Notes: a model not told the origin generated them from the letters alone. A stretch of 13,547 nt of DNA from JBOHUX01 sp050734915 (GCA_050734915.1 JBOHUX010000053.1:1-13547), one strand, 5' to 3'; counted from the first letter of the stretch, positions 6,472 to 13,368 are shown. Made by a program: numbers and translations.

Positions 6472-7203
6472 TCAGCCAAGCGCGGCCAGGCAGCCGAAGC
6501 GGGAGCCGTCTGCGTCCCGGCGGTGCGAGAAGAGCTGCGCGCTCTCGAACGTGCACGCGCCCTGCACGTGGACGTTGCCCGGCTCGAGCCCGGCGGCCAG
6601 CAGTGCCAGCCGGTTCGCCGCCGCCAGGTCGAGGCGGAAGCGGCCGTCTGGGGAGCGCCGCACCACCTGGGGCGGGAACTGCGAGGCCACCTCGCCGCCC
6701 ACCTCGTAGCAGCGGCCGCAGATGCCGGGTCCGATTCCAGCGACCAGGTCCCCCGGCCGGCATCCGTACTCTCGCTGAAGGGTGCGCACGGTGGCCGTGG
6801 CCATGCCCGATCGCGTGCCGCGCCAGCCCGCGTGGGCGAGCGCCAGGCAGCGCCGGCCGGGATCGATGAGCAGGATCGGATAGCAGTCGGCGAAGACCGC
6901 GAACAGCGGAAGGTCCTCGCGATCGGTGACCAGCCCGTCGACGCCCTCCACCAGGCCGCCGGGCCGCTCCACCCGGGCCAGCTCCGCGCCATGAACCGCG
7001 CCCATCAGTGTGGCGGCTTCGAAGTCGAGACCGACGGCCGCCGCGAAGCGCCGACGCGCCGCCCGGACCGGCTCCGGGTTGGGTTCTCGGGAGAGCCCCA
7101 TCGAGCCCATGGAAACGGTCGAGAACCCGTGCCAGAGGTGGGGCTGCCGCGCCAGGGCGGGAATCGTCAGCAGCTGACCACGGGCCGGGCGCTGCGGGAT
7201 CAG
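6472..7203 (-). CDS. pgeF: PgeF/YfiH-family (DUF152, 'laccase domain') peptidoglycan editing factor
   Basis: PgeF (E. coli YfiH) is linked to keeping L-serine out of the first position of the peptidoglycan stem peptide, and homologues are purine nucleosidases/phosphorylases with a bound metal. The three expected metal ligands are present: His71 (AVHG), Cys107 (ADCYP) and His124 (LAHAGWRG). GIGPGICGRCYEVG and the terminal FSHRRDADGSRFGCLAALG also match. The first clear ATG (7110) would cut off the conserved HGFST strand (residues 25-29 of the longer form), which is encoded upstream in frame. The only plausible start including it is the CTG at 7203. It overlaps the nrdR stop as CTGA and sits five bases after an excellent ribosome-binding site (GAAAGG). 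This gives 243 residues, the usual size. The start is inferred; the stop is certain. The segment after HGFST is atypical and lacks the usual Arg and SLN motif. Confidence 0.88.
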   Translation of the reverse strand: MIPQRPARGQLLTIPALARQPHLWHGFSTVSMGSMGLSREPNPEPVRAARRRFAAAVGLDFEAATLMGAVHGAELARVERPGGLVEGVDGLVTDREDLPLFAVFADCYPILLIDPGRRCLALAHAGWRGTRSGMATATVRTLQREYGCRPGDLVAGIGPGICGRCYEVGGEVASQFPPQVVRRSPDGRFRLDLAAANRLALLAAGLEPGNVHVQGACTFESAQLFSHRRDADGSRFGCLAALG

Positions 7204-7709
7204 CGGGACCTTTCACCGGGCGGTTCGGTCCCGCCCGCCAGCCGGGACCCCCGCCGCCGGCTGGAGAGCACCTGCTCGATCTCGCCTTTCACCTGCTGGA
7301 GGTCCATGAACTCCCTGTACACGGAGGCGAACCTGATGTAAGCGACCTCGTCCAGCTCCTTGAGCCGGTCCATGACCATCTCGCCGATCTCCCCGCTCGG
7401 GATCTCGGCGCGGCCGCTCTGGCGCAGCTCTGCCTCGATCTCCTCGACGATGGCGCGCAGGCGCTCCGGCGAGATGTCCCTCTTGTCGGTCGCCTTCTTG
7501 AGCCCGCCGAACAGCTTCTGGGGGTCGAAGTCCTCCCGCCGGCCATCCTTCTTGATCACGTAGAAGGGCACCGCCTCGATGCGCTCGTAGGTGGTGAAGC
7601 GCTTGCCGCAGCCCAGGCACTCACGCCGGCGGCGGATCGCCTCGCCGACCTCGGAGTCGCGCGAGTCCACCACCTTGAGGTCCTGGTGGCCGCAGTAGGG
7701 ACACCTCAT
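7200..7709 (-). CDS. nrdR: NrdR, ATP-cone transcriptional repressor of ribonucleotide reductase genes
   Basis: NrdR senses adenine nucleotides and represses ribonucleotide reductase genes by binding paired NrdR boxes. The product is 169 residues: an N-terminal zinc ribbon with Cys3, Cys6, Cys31 and Cys34 (MRCPYCG, CLGCGKRFTT), then an ATP-cone domain (about 46-136) with VIKKDGRREDFDPQKL, SGEIGEMVMDRLKELDEVAYIRFASVYREF and a charged C-terminal tail. No ribonucleotide reductase gene is in the window. The gene begins with ATG at 7709, 47 bases after ftsZ, and its stop overlaps the presumed start of pgeF. The position between ftsZ and pgeF is less usual than neighbourhoods such as ribD/nusB, glyA or nrd genes. 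Confidence 0.96.
   Translation of the reverse strand: MRCPYCGHQDLKVVDSRDSEVGEAIRRRRECLGCGKRFTTYERIEAVPFYVIKKDGRREDFDPQKLFGGLKKATDKRDISPERLRAIVEEIEAELRQSGRAEIPSGEIGEMVMDRLKELDEVAYIRFASVYREFMDLQQVKGEIEQVLSSRRRGSRLAGGTEPPGERSR
7209..7214 (-). promoter_or_regulatory. Ribosome-binding site supporting the CTG start of pgeF
   Basis: The bases read GAAAGG on the minus strand, a perfect match to part of the Shine-Dalgarno complement, and end five bases before the CTG at 7203. It lies inside the last codons of nrdR and has no other start codon at a suitable distance, which is the main reason for choosing CTG. Confidence 0.55.
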
Positions 7710-7756
7710 CCGGCGCCGAGCTCAGACAGAGCCATGGTGGGCGCGGACGCCCAGTC

Positions 7757-8827
7757 TCAGGCCCGGTGGCGCAGGAAGGCGGGGATGTTGATGTCCTCCT
7801 CCCCGGCGAGATCCGCAACCGGCTCCGCGGCGGCGGCCCGGACGAGGTCCGGGACCTCCGAGGTCTCCCGCTGGACGCCCTTGACGCCGAATCCGGTCGC
7901 GATCACGGTGACCTTGACCTCTCCCTGCATCCGCTCGTCCGAGACGACTCCGAAGATGATGTTGGCGTTGGAGGCGGCCGAGGCCCGGACGATCTGGGCC
8001 GCCTTCTGGATCTCGTGCAGGGTGATGTCACGTCCGGCCGTGATGTTGAAGAGGATGCCGCTGGCGCCGTCGATCGAGGTCTCGAGCAGCGGGCTCGCCA
8101 CCGCCTGCTTGGCGGCGTCCTCGGAGCGATTGTCGCCGGAGCCGAATCCGATCCCCATCAGCGCCTCGCCGGCGTCCGACATGACCGCCTTCACGTCGGC
8201 GAAGTCGAGATTGATCATGCCCGGGTTGACGATCAGGTCGGCGATGCCCTGAACGCCCTGGCGGAGGACGTCGTCGGCGATCCGAAACGCGTCCTCGAGC
8301 GTCGTCTTGTGGTCTACGACCTGGGCCAGGCGGTCGTTGGGGATGACGATCAGCGCGTCCACCTTGTCGCGGAGGTTGCGGACGCCGTCCTCGGCGGTCT
8401 GGTTGCGGACCCGGCCCTCCCAGCTGAAGGGCCTGGTCACCACCCCGATCGTGAGCGCCCCCTGCTCCTTGGCCACCTCCGCCACCACCGGCGCCGAGCC
8501 GGTGCCGGTGCCACCCCCCATGCCGGCGGTGATGAACACCATGTCGGATTCCTTGACCAGCTCGGTCAGCTCGGTCCGGCTCTCGTCCGCCGCGTCGCGG
8601 CCCTTGGTCCAGTCGCCGCCCGAGCCGAGGCCACGGGTCAGCTTGCGGCCGATGTTGACCTTGGTGTCGGCGTGACAGCGCTCCAGCGCCTGGAGGTCGG
8701 TGTTGACGGCGATGAACTCGACGCCCTTGAGCGCGGCCGAGATCATCCGGTTGACCGCGTTGCCACCCCCACCGCCACAGCCGACAACCTTGATTCGCGC
8801 CCTACCGTCCTGCATCTGCTCGTTCAT
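7757..8827 (-). CDS. ftsZ: Cell division protein FtsZ
   Basis: FtsZ is the tubulin-like GTPase that polymerises into the Z ring. The product is 356 residues. Visible elements are the first nucleotide loop GCGGGGGNAVNRM (16-28), VNTDLQAL (41-48), the tubulin signature GGGTGTG (104-110), VIPNDRL (161-167), the synergy loop NLDFAD (206-211), VTVIATGF (306-313) and the conserved C-terminal peptide EDINIPAFLRH (344-354), which binds FtsA and other partners. The linker between globular core and C-terminal peptide is only about 27 residues. The loop GSGGDWTKGR (68-77) differs from the common GAGxNPxxGR. The ATG at 8827 was preferred over an in-frame TTG at 8869 because a perfect GGAGG lies five bases before it. 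ftsA ends 48 bases upstream. Confidence 0.98.
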   Translation of the reverse strand: MNEQMQDGRARIKVVGCGGGGGNAVNRMISAALKGVEFIAVNTDLQALERCHADTKVNIGRKLTRGLGSGGDWTKGRDAADESRTELTELVKESDMVFITAGMGGGTGTGSAPVVAEVAKEQGALTIGVVTRPFSWEGRVRNQTAEDGVRNLRDKVDALIVIPNDRLAQVVDHKTTLEDAFRIADDVLRQGVQGIADLIVNPGMINLDFADVKAVMSDAGEALMGIGFGSGDNRSEDAAKQAVASPLLETSIDGASGILFNITAGRDITLHEIQKAAQIVRASAASNANIIFGVVSDERMQGEVKVTVIATGFGVKGVQRETSEVPDLVRAAAAEPVADLAGEEDINIPAFLRHRA

Positions 8828-8832
8828 GTCGT

Positions 8833-8837
8833 CCTCC
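8833..8837 (-). promoter_or_regulatory. Strong ribosome-binding site of ftsZ
   Basis: GGAGG on the minus strand, five bases before the ATG at 8827. It decides the ftsZ start against the upstream in-frame TTG at 8869 and fits the high translation rate expected for FtsZ. Confidence 0.8.
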
Positions 8838-8875
8838 GCAAAGCTGAGTGAATCCTGGAACTCGTTCAAAGGTCT

Positions 8876-10126
8876 CTAGAAGAAGTCGCGGAACCATCTG
8901 ACCGTCTTCTGGTAGGCCGCACCGAAGGCCGGGGAATGATGGCCGTTGCCGTTGCCGCCGCCGTTGGCATGGCGATCGGGCTCCAGGTGCGCGCCCCACT
9001 TCATGAGCCCGACCGCGGTGGCGAACGAGGGACCGCTGACCCGGTCGGAGAGGCCGCCGACACCGGTCGGCAGGCCCAGCCGGACCGAGCTGTCGAAGAC
9101 GGTCTGGGCGGCGTCGGTGACGCCCATCAAGCGCGCCGCCCCTCCCGTCACGACCACGCCGGCCGGGAGCAGCCCCTCGTGGCCGCTCTTCCTCACCTCC
9201 TCGCAGGCCATCTGAAAGATCTCCCGCATCCGGGGCCCGATGATCTCGGCCAGGTACCGGCGGGGGGTCGGCTGCATCTTGTCCCCGCCCACCTTGTGCA
9301 CGTCGATCCGCTCCTCCGCGGGGATGGCCTGGGGCAGCGTGTGGCCGTAGTTGAGCTTGAGGGTCTCGGCCTCGGTCAGCGTGGTGCGAAGCCCGATCGC
9401 GATGTCGCTGGTGACGTGGTTCCCGCCCACCGGCAGGACCGCCAGATGGAGCCCGCTGCCCTCGTTGAAGACGACGACGTCGGTGGTCCCGGCGCCGATG
9501 TCGATCAGGCAGACGCCCAGCTCCATCTCGTTGGGCGAGAGCACCGCCTCGCCTGACGCGAGGCCCTGGCCGACCACGTCCTCGACGTCGAACCCCGCCT
9601 GATGCACGCACTTGATCACGTTCTGCAGCGACGTGCTGGCGGCGGTGACGATGTGGGTCTCGACCTCCAGGCGCTGACCGGTCATCCCGATCGCATCCTT
9701 GACCCCGTCCTGGCCGTCCACCGTGAAGCTCCGCGGGATGACGTGGATGACCTGACGGTCGTTGGCCACGCTGATCGCCCGCGCCGCCTCGACGACGCGG
9801 TTGACGTCGTCGAACCCGATCTCCCGATCGGAGCGGGAGACGGCGATCACGCCCCGGCTGTTCTGGGAGTCGAGGTGCGGACCGGCTACCGACACCACGG
9901 CCGACTCGAGCCGTACGCCCGCCATCCGCTCCGCTCGGACGGCGGCCGCCTGGATCGCGTGCACGGTCTTGTCGATGTTCACCACGACGCCTCGGCGGAG
10001 CCCCTCCGAAGGCGCTTCGCCGACGCCGACGACGTTGATCTGCCCGTAGTCGTCTACCTCGCCGACGACGACGGCGATCTTGCTGGTGCCGAGGTCGAGC
10101 CCTACGACTCTCTTCCGCCGCGACAA
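8876..10126 (-). CDS. ftsA: Cell division protein FtsA
   Basis: FtsA is the actin-like ATPase that tethers FtsZ to the membrane and helps recruit later divisome proteins. The product is 416 residues. The phosphate-1 loop VGLDLGTSK is at 8-16, the SHS2/1C domain spans about 80-165, the phosphate-2 loop LIDIGAGTTD is at 207-216, LPVGGNHVTSDIA follows, and the adenosine motif VVVTGGAARL is at 324-333. A Gly/Asn/His-rich linker (387-397) leads to the amphipathic membrane-targeting helix ending KTVRWFRDFF (407-416). The TTG at 10126 yields the typical basic MSRRKR before the first strand. Its AGGAG (10143-10147) is 16 bases away, further than ideal, so the start is less certain than the gene. A farther TTG at 10246 is rejected because it lies upstream of the -10 element. 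Confidence 0.97.
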   Translation of the reverse strand: MSRRKRVVGLDLGTSKIAVVVGEVDDYGQINVVGVGEAPSEGLRRGVVVNIDKTVHAIQAAAVRAERMAGVRLESAVVSVAGPHLDSQNSRGVIAVSRSDREIGFDDVNRVVEAARAISVANDRQVIHVIPRSFTVDGQDGVKDAIGMTGQRLEVETHIVTAASTSLQNVIKCVHQAGFDVEDVVGQGLASGEAVLSPNEMELGVCLIDIGAGTTDVVVFNEGSGLHLAVLPVGGNHVTSDIAIGLRTTLTEAETLKLNYGHTLPQAIPAEERIDVHKVGGDKMQPTPRRYLAEIIGPRMREIFQMACEEVRKSGHEGLLPAGVVVTGGAARLMGVTDAAQTVFDSSVRLGLPTGVGGLSDRVSGPSFATAVGLMKWGAHLEPDRHANGGGNGNGHHSPAFGAAYQKTVRWFRDFF

Positions 10127-10181
10127 GGGATGTGGGAAGACGCTCCTATGGCGTATGGATGGATGGGGCGGGACGCCTCGG

Positions 10182-10187
10182 ATTATA
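10182..10187 (-). promoter_or_regulatory. Candidate -10 element of an ftsA-ftsZ promoter
   Basis: A perfect TATAAT on the minus strand lies within an AT-rich patch of otherwise very GC-rich DNA, in the only long gap of the cluster. A start of transcription near 10175 would give a leader of about 50 bases before ftsA. The hexamer 17 bases upstream (CACAAA) is a poor -35, and a perfect TTGACA at 10241-10246 is 53 bases away, too far to pair with it. TTGACA could instead pair with a weak GCAAAT (10217-10222) as a second promoter. Inferred from sequence only. Confidence 0.5.
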
Positions 10188-10232
10188 GCGGCCGCGAACC
10201 AGATTTTGTGGGTCCAATTTGCCCGACCGACT

Positions 10233-10254
10233 AGGGCTTGTGTCAACCAGCCCT
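10233..10254. repeat. Short inverted repeat around a TTGACA element upstream of ftsA
   Basis: The six-base arms AGGGCT (10233-10238) and AGCCCT (10249-10254) are perfect inverted copies separated by ten bases that contain TTGACA on the minus strand. This could be an operator overlapping a -35 element, or chance; arms of six bases are weak evidence. Confidence 0.3.
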
Positions 10255-10278
10255 CGCCGGCGGCGGGCCGGCCCTCGT

Positions 10279-10611
10279 CTACAGGTAATGGCGCCGGATG
10301 GCGGCCAGGTTGTTGAAGATCCGGACTCCGAAGGCGACGATGGCCGCGATCGAGAGGTCCACGCCCAGCTTGTCGCCCACGAAGGTGAGCGCGGCCGCCA
10401 GCGCCATGTTGGTGACGAGACCGGTTGCGAACACGCGCGGCTCGTAGGTGCGGGCGAGATGGGCCTTGTAGGCGCCGAAGATGGAGTCCAGCCCGGCCAG
10501 CAGCGCCACCGCCGTGTAGCGCGCGTAGCCGATGGGGACGGTCACCGGTGAGTAGAGCCCGGCCAGCACCCCGACCGACGCGCAGGCGACGACGAGGGCT
10601 ACGGCCGGCAG
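10279..10611 (-). CDS. sbp: Small basic protein (Sbp/DUF1290 family), membrane protein of the division cluster
   Basis: This 110-residue membrane protein matches the family named after Bacillus subtilis Sbp, whose gene also lies just before ftsA; its function is unknown. It has three hydrophobic segments (about 2-20, 33-46 and 62-79) and the family landmarks YSPVTVPIGYARYTAVALLAG (from 20), LDSIFGAYKAHL (41-52), VTNMALAAALTFVGDKLGVDL (66-86) and FGVRIFNNLAAIRRHYL (94-110). No ATG, GTG or TTG precedes the first helix. The CTG at 10611, which overlaps the end of ftsQ by 13 bases, starts the protein where relatives start. The only GTG (codon 15) would remove the first helix. The start is therefore inferred. 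The ylxW/ylxX (DUF881) partners seen beside sbp in Firmicutes are absent. Confidence 0.88.
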   Translation of the reverse strand: MPAVALVVACASVGVLAGLYSPVTVPIGYARYTAVALLAGLDSIFGAYKAHLARTYEPRVFATGLVTNMALAAALTFVGDKLGVDLSIAAIVAFGVRIFNNLAAIRRHYL

Positions 10612-11516
10612 GGCCTGGGCCCGGCGGTCCGGAACTGGACGTCCGGCGCCGAGGGGTTCATCACGTTGACGTACTTGATCGGCGCCGTCCGGAAGTCCAC
10701 GCATGCGGAGACAGACTTTAGCGCCGCCAGCTGCTCGTCGAGGTTGTGAAACTGCTCGGGGGTGAGGACCCTCCCGAACTGCACCGGCCAGCCCCGGTTG
10801 GTGTCCAGGCTCAGGTTCCCGGCGGCGTCGATCGCGTAGGCCTTGACAGAGAGCCCGATCAGACCCGGGAGCGCCTTCTGGATGTTGATCATTGCGGTCA
10901 GCAGCATGGGATCGACGGGTCGCGCGCCGGGCCCGGGGTCGGGGCCGGCCGGCCCCTGGATGCCGAAGGGGGCGGCGGTGCCGGCGCCGGGGCCGAGGAC
11001 CTGGCCCTCGTCGTTCAGGAAGACCGGCTTGCCGGTGGGACCCGCCTGGTAGGTCGCCGCCGGGTTCCACTCGTCGATGGTGATCACCACCGTGCCCGGC
11101 AGCGACGTGCTGACGAGGGCGGCGCGCACCCACGGGATCCGGCCCAGCCGGCCCCGGATCGCCCTTCCGTCGACCCGCAGGATCGAGCCCGGGCGGGCCA
11201 GCCCCGCCGCCGCCACCACCTCGCCGGCGCGGAGATGCCGGAGCCCGTCCACGCGCACGGTCCGCACCGGCAGCGCGGGTCCGGCCAGGAGCCAGATCAG
11301 GAGCCCGCCCTCCAGGAAAGCGAGGACCAGGGCGAGGTGGCGCCGCCGCCTCGTGGAAGGGTCTTCGGGGGCCCGGATCTCCTCGCGCGGGACGCGCCCC
11401 GGTCGCCGCCTTCGCTTGGGGATCCTCAGCGATCTCTTTCGAGGCGGTTGGGCGCCCGCCTTCTCGCGCCAGTCGGGGGTGTAGCCCTCCAGGCCACGCG
11501 GCCTCCGGGACCTCAC
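10599..11516 (-). CDS. ftsQ: Cell division protein FtsQ/DivIB
   Basis: FtsQ is a bitopic membrane protein that links early and late divisome proteins through the FtsQLB complex. The product is 305 residues: a long, strongly basic cytoplasmic tail (1-60, rich in Arg and Lys), one membrane helix (about 60-80, LALVLAFLEGGLLIWLLAG), an extracytoplasmic POTRA domain (83-152; VRTVRVDGLRHL, PWVRAALVSTSLPGTVVITIDEW) and the beta domain (KPVFLNDEGQVLG onwards). The beta domain contains a Gly/Pro-rich insert near 174-198. The GTG at 11516 overlaps the ddl stop as GTGA. The position between ddl and sbp/ftsA is the standard dcw order. Confidence 0.94.
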   Translation of the reverse strand: MRSRRPRGLEGYTPDWREKAGAQPPRKRSLRIPKRRRRPGRVPREEIRAPEDPSTRRRRHLALVLAFLEGGLLIWLLAGPALPVRTVRVDGLRHLRAGEVVAAAGLARPGSILRVDGRAIRGRLGRIPWVRAALVSTSLPGTVVITIDEWNPAATYQAGPTGKPVFLNDEGQVLGPGAGTAAPFGIQGPAGPDPGPGARPVDPMLLTAMINIQKALPGLIGLSVKAYAIDAAGNLSLDTNRGWPVQFGRVLTPEQFHNLDEQLAALKSVSACVDFRTAPIKYVNVMNPSAPDVQFRTAGPRPCRP

Positions 11517-12457
11517 GGGCCCACCTTCGCGGCATGGCGCTCGACCCCGTGCGCCACCAGCCGCTCGCAGAGCTCGCCGAACTCGATGCCGGCGGCCCGG
11601 GCGGCGTCCGGCAGGAGCGAGAGCTCGGTCAGGCCGGGGATGGTGTTGACCTCCAGCACCCAGGCCACCCCCTCCGGGGAGATCATGAAGTCGACCCTGG
11701 CCATGCCCTCGCAGCCCAGGGCGGCGAAGGCTCGTGCGGCGGCCGCCTCCGCGGTCCGGAGCTGGGCGGGCGGGAGCCGGGCGGGGATGATGTGGTGGCT
11801 TCTGCCCGCCGTGTACTTGGCGTCGTAGTCGTAGACCGGGTTCTCGGAGAGGATCTCGAGCGTGGGGAGCACCTGGATCTCGGGAGTCGCCAGGACGCCG
11901 ATCGTCACCTCCAGGCCGGCGGCGAATCGCTGCGCCATCACGCGACGGTCGTGGCGGCTCGCCAGGACCAGGCCGTCGGCGACGGCGTCCACGTCGTGCG
12001 CGATCGTCAGCCCGATCGTGGACCCCTCCCGCACCGGCTTGATGACCAGGGGCAGGCCGTAGGCGGCCACCAGGCGCTCGACCTCCCCGGCCGCCAGCCC
12101 CTCCCCCATCGCCAGCTCCTCGAAGCCGGGGACGTCCAGCCCGGCGGCCTCCAGGAGGCGGTTGGAGCGCGTCTTGTCGATGCAGAGCGCGCTCGCCAGC
12201 ACCCCCGACCCCGTGTAGGGCAGATCGAGCAGCTCGAGCATCCCCTGCACGGTCCCATCCTCACCCAGCCTCCCGTGGAGGGCGATGAAGACGCACTCGA
12301 AGCCGCCGCCAGCCAGGCGCTCCCAGGCCCGGGCGTCCATGTCCACCATCGACACCTCGTGCCCCCGCGCGCGCAGGGCCGCCACCGTCTGACCGCCCGA
12401 CCGCAGCGAGACTTCGCGCTCGGCCGACCGGCCCCCCGCCAGGACGGCGATCCTCAC
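11513..12457 (-). CDS. ddl: D-alanine--D-alanine ligase
   Basis: Ddl joins two D-alanines with ATP to make the terminal dipeptide of peptidoglycan precursors, in the cytoplasm. The product is 314 residues, the compact DdlB-like size. Motifs are GGRSAEREVSLRSG (8-21, including the catalytic Glu14), ALHGRLGEDGTVQG (59-72), YTGSGVLASALCIDK (81-95), the ATP-grasp strand VIKPVREGSTIG (138-149), YDYDAKYT (209-216) and the metal-binding segment RVDF...VLEVNTIPGLTELSLLP (254-283, Glu269 and Asn271). The GTG at 12457 overlaps the murB stop as GTGA and begins the first Rossmann-like strand (RIAVLAGG). A longer open frame upstream is only the shadow of murB. Confidence 0.97.
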   Translation of the reverse strand: MRIAVLAGGRSAEREVSLRSGGQTVAALRARGHEVSMVDMDARAWERLAGGGFECVFIALHGRLGEDGTVQGMLELLDLPYTGSGVLASALCIDKTRSNRLLEAAGLDVPGFEELAMGEGLAAGEVERLVAAYGLPLVIKPVREGSTIGLTIAHDVDAVADGLVLASRHDRRVMAQRFAAGLEVTIGVLATPEIQVLPTLEILSENPVYDYDAKYTAGRSHHIIPARLPPAQLRTAEAAAARAFAALGCEGMARVDFMISPEGVAWVLEVNTIPGLTELSLLPDAARAAGIEFGELCERLVAHGVERHAAKVGP

Positions 12458-13368
12458 CAGCGACCCACCATCTCGACCTCGGGCTCGAGCTCGACCTCGA
12501 AGCGCATCCCGACCTCGGCCTGGATGCGCTCGATGAGCCGGGCCACGTCCTGGGCGGTGGCGCCCCCACCATTGACGATGAAGTTCGCGTGCACCTCGGA
12601 GACGCGGGCCGCCCCCTCGACAGCGCCCTTCATGCCCGCGGCCTCGACCAGGCGCCCGGCGGAATCGCCGGGCGGGTTCCGGAAGACGCTGCCGCAGTTC
12701 CTGGTCGCGATCGGCTGGCTGCGGGCTCGCTCCGCGATCAGCTCGGCCATCCGGCGCCTCGAAGCCCGCCCGTCGCCCGGCTCGAGGCGGAAGGTGGCGG
12801 CCGAGATCAACGCCCCCTCCAGGTTCCCGTCCCGGAACGCCGAGGTGCGGTACCCGAGCCCCATGTCCTCGAGCCGCCAGCGGACCGGGCCGCGGCCGGG
12901 CACGAATCCCTCCGCCTCGACGAGAACGTCCCGGACCTCCCGGCCCCAGCAGCCGGCGTCCTGGTAGACGGCGCCGCCGATCGTGCCCGGGATGCCGATC
13001 GCGAACTCGAATCCGACCAGGCCCGCGTCGGCTGCGATCCGGGCCAGCCGCATCATCTTGAGGCCACCCTCCGCCCACAGAGTCGATCCCTCGACCCGGT
13101 GGCCACGGGCGGCGGCGCGGATCACCAGGCCCTCGACGCCGCCGTCCGCCACCAGCAGGTTGGTGCCGGCCCCGAGCAGCAGATAGGGGATCCCGCGCTC
13201 GGCGGCGCCGGCGACCAGACTCACGAGCACGCCGGCCGACCGGGCCTCCACGAAGTGCTCGGCGGGGCCGCCGATGTTGAAGGTGGTGTGCCTGGCGAGC
13301 GGGTGGTCGGCCTCGACGCCCGCAAGCGAGGCCAGCCAGGCGAGATCAGCCTTCGTCCGCCAGCCCAT
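12454..13368 (-). CDS. murB: UDP-N-acetylenolpyruvoylglucosamine reductase
   Basis: MurB is the FAD enzyme that reduces UDP-GlcNAc-enolpyruvate to UDP-MurNAc with NADPH. The product is 304 residues. Visible motifs are NIGGPA (31-36), the FAD-binding YLLLGAGTNLLVADGGV (62-78), GIPGTIGGAV (125-134), YRTSAF (173-178), GSVFRNPP (226-233, with the catalytic Ser227) and VSEVHANFIVNGGGAT (256-271), ending LEPEVEMVG. Compact YxxSxF spacing without the type I insertion indicates a type II MurB. The family MNAG stretch reads QDAG (136-139). The ATG at 13368 has GGAAG seven bases upstream; an in-frame TTG at 13374 lies too close to that site. It overlaps the 3' end of murC by 23 bases. Confidence 0.97.
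   Translation of the reverse strand: MGWRTKADLAWLASLAGVEADHPLARHTTFNIGGPAEHFVEARSAGVLVSLVAGAAERGIPYLLLGAGTNLLVADGGVEGLVIRAAARGHRVEGSTLWAEGGLKMMRLARIAADAGLVGFEFAIGIPGTIGGAVYQDAGCWGREVRDVLVEAEGFVPGRGPVRWRLEDMGLGYRTSAFRDGNLEGALISAATFRLEPGDGRASRRRMAELIAERARSQPIATRNCGSVFRNPPGDSAGRLVEAAGMKGAVEGAARVSEVHANFIVNGGGATAQDVARLIERIQAEVGMRFEVELEPEVEMVGRW

Noticed and set aside
7706..7735. A nine-codon mini-ORF (MALSELGAG) ending in an ATGA overlap with nrdR.
   Set aside because: It could be a coupling leader, but it has no clear ribosome-binding site and is short enough to occur by chance.
10127..10246. Upstream TTG at 10246 as the ftsA start, adding 40 residues.
   Set aside because: The TTG is part of a TTGACA, the added sequence lies over the TATAAT element, and FtsA homology starts at the basic residues after 10126.
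10255..10278. GC-rich dyad just after the sbp stop, considered as a terminator.
   Set aside because: GGGCCGGCCC and neighbouring GC repeats could fold, but no T-run follows on the minus strand.
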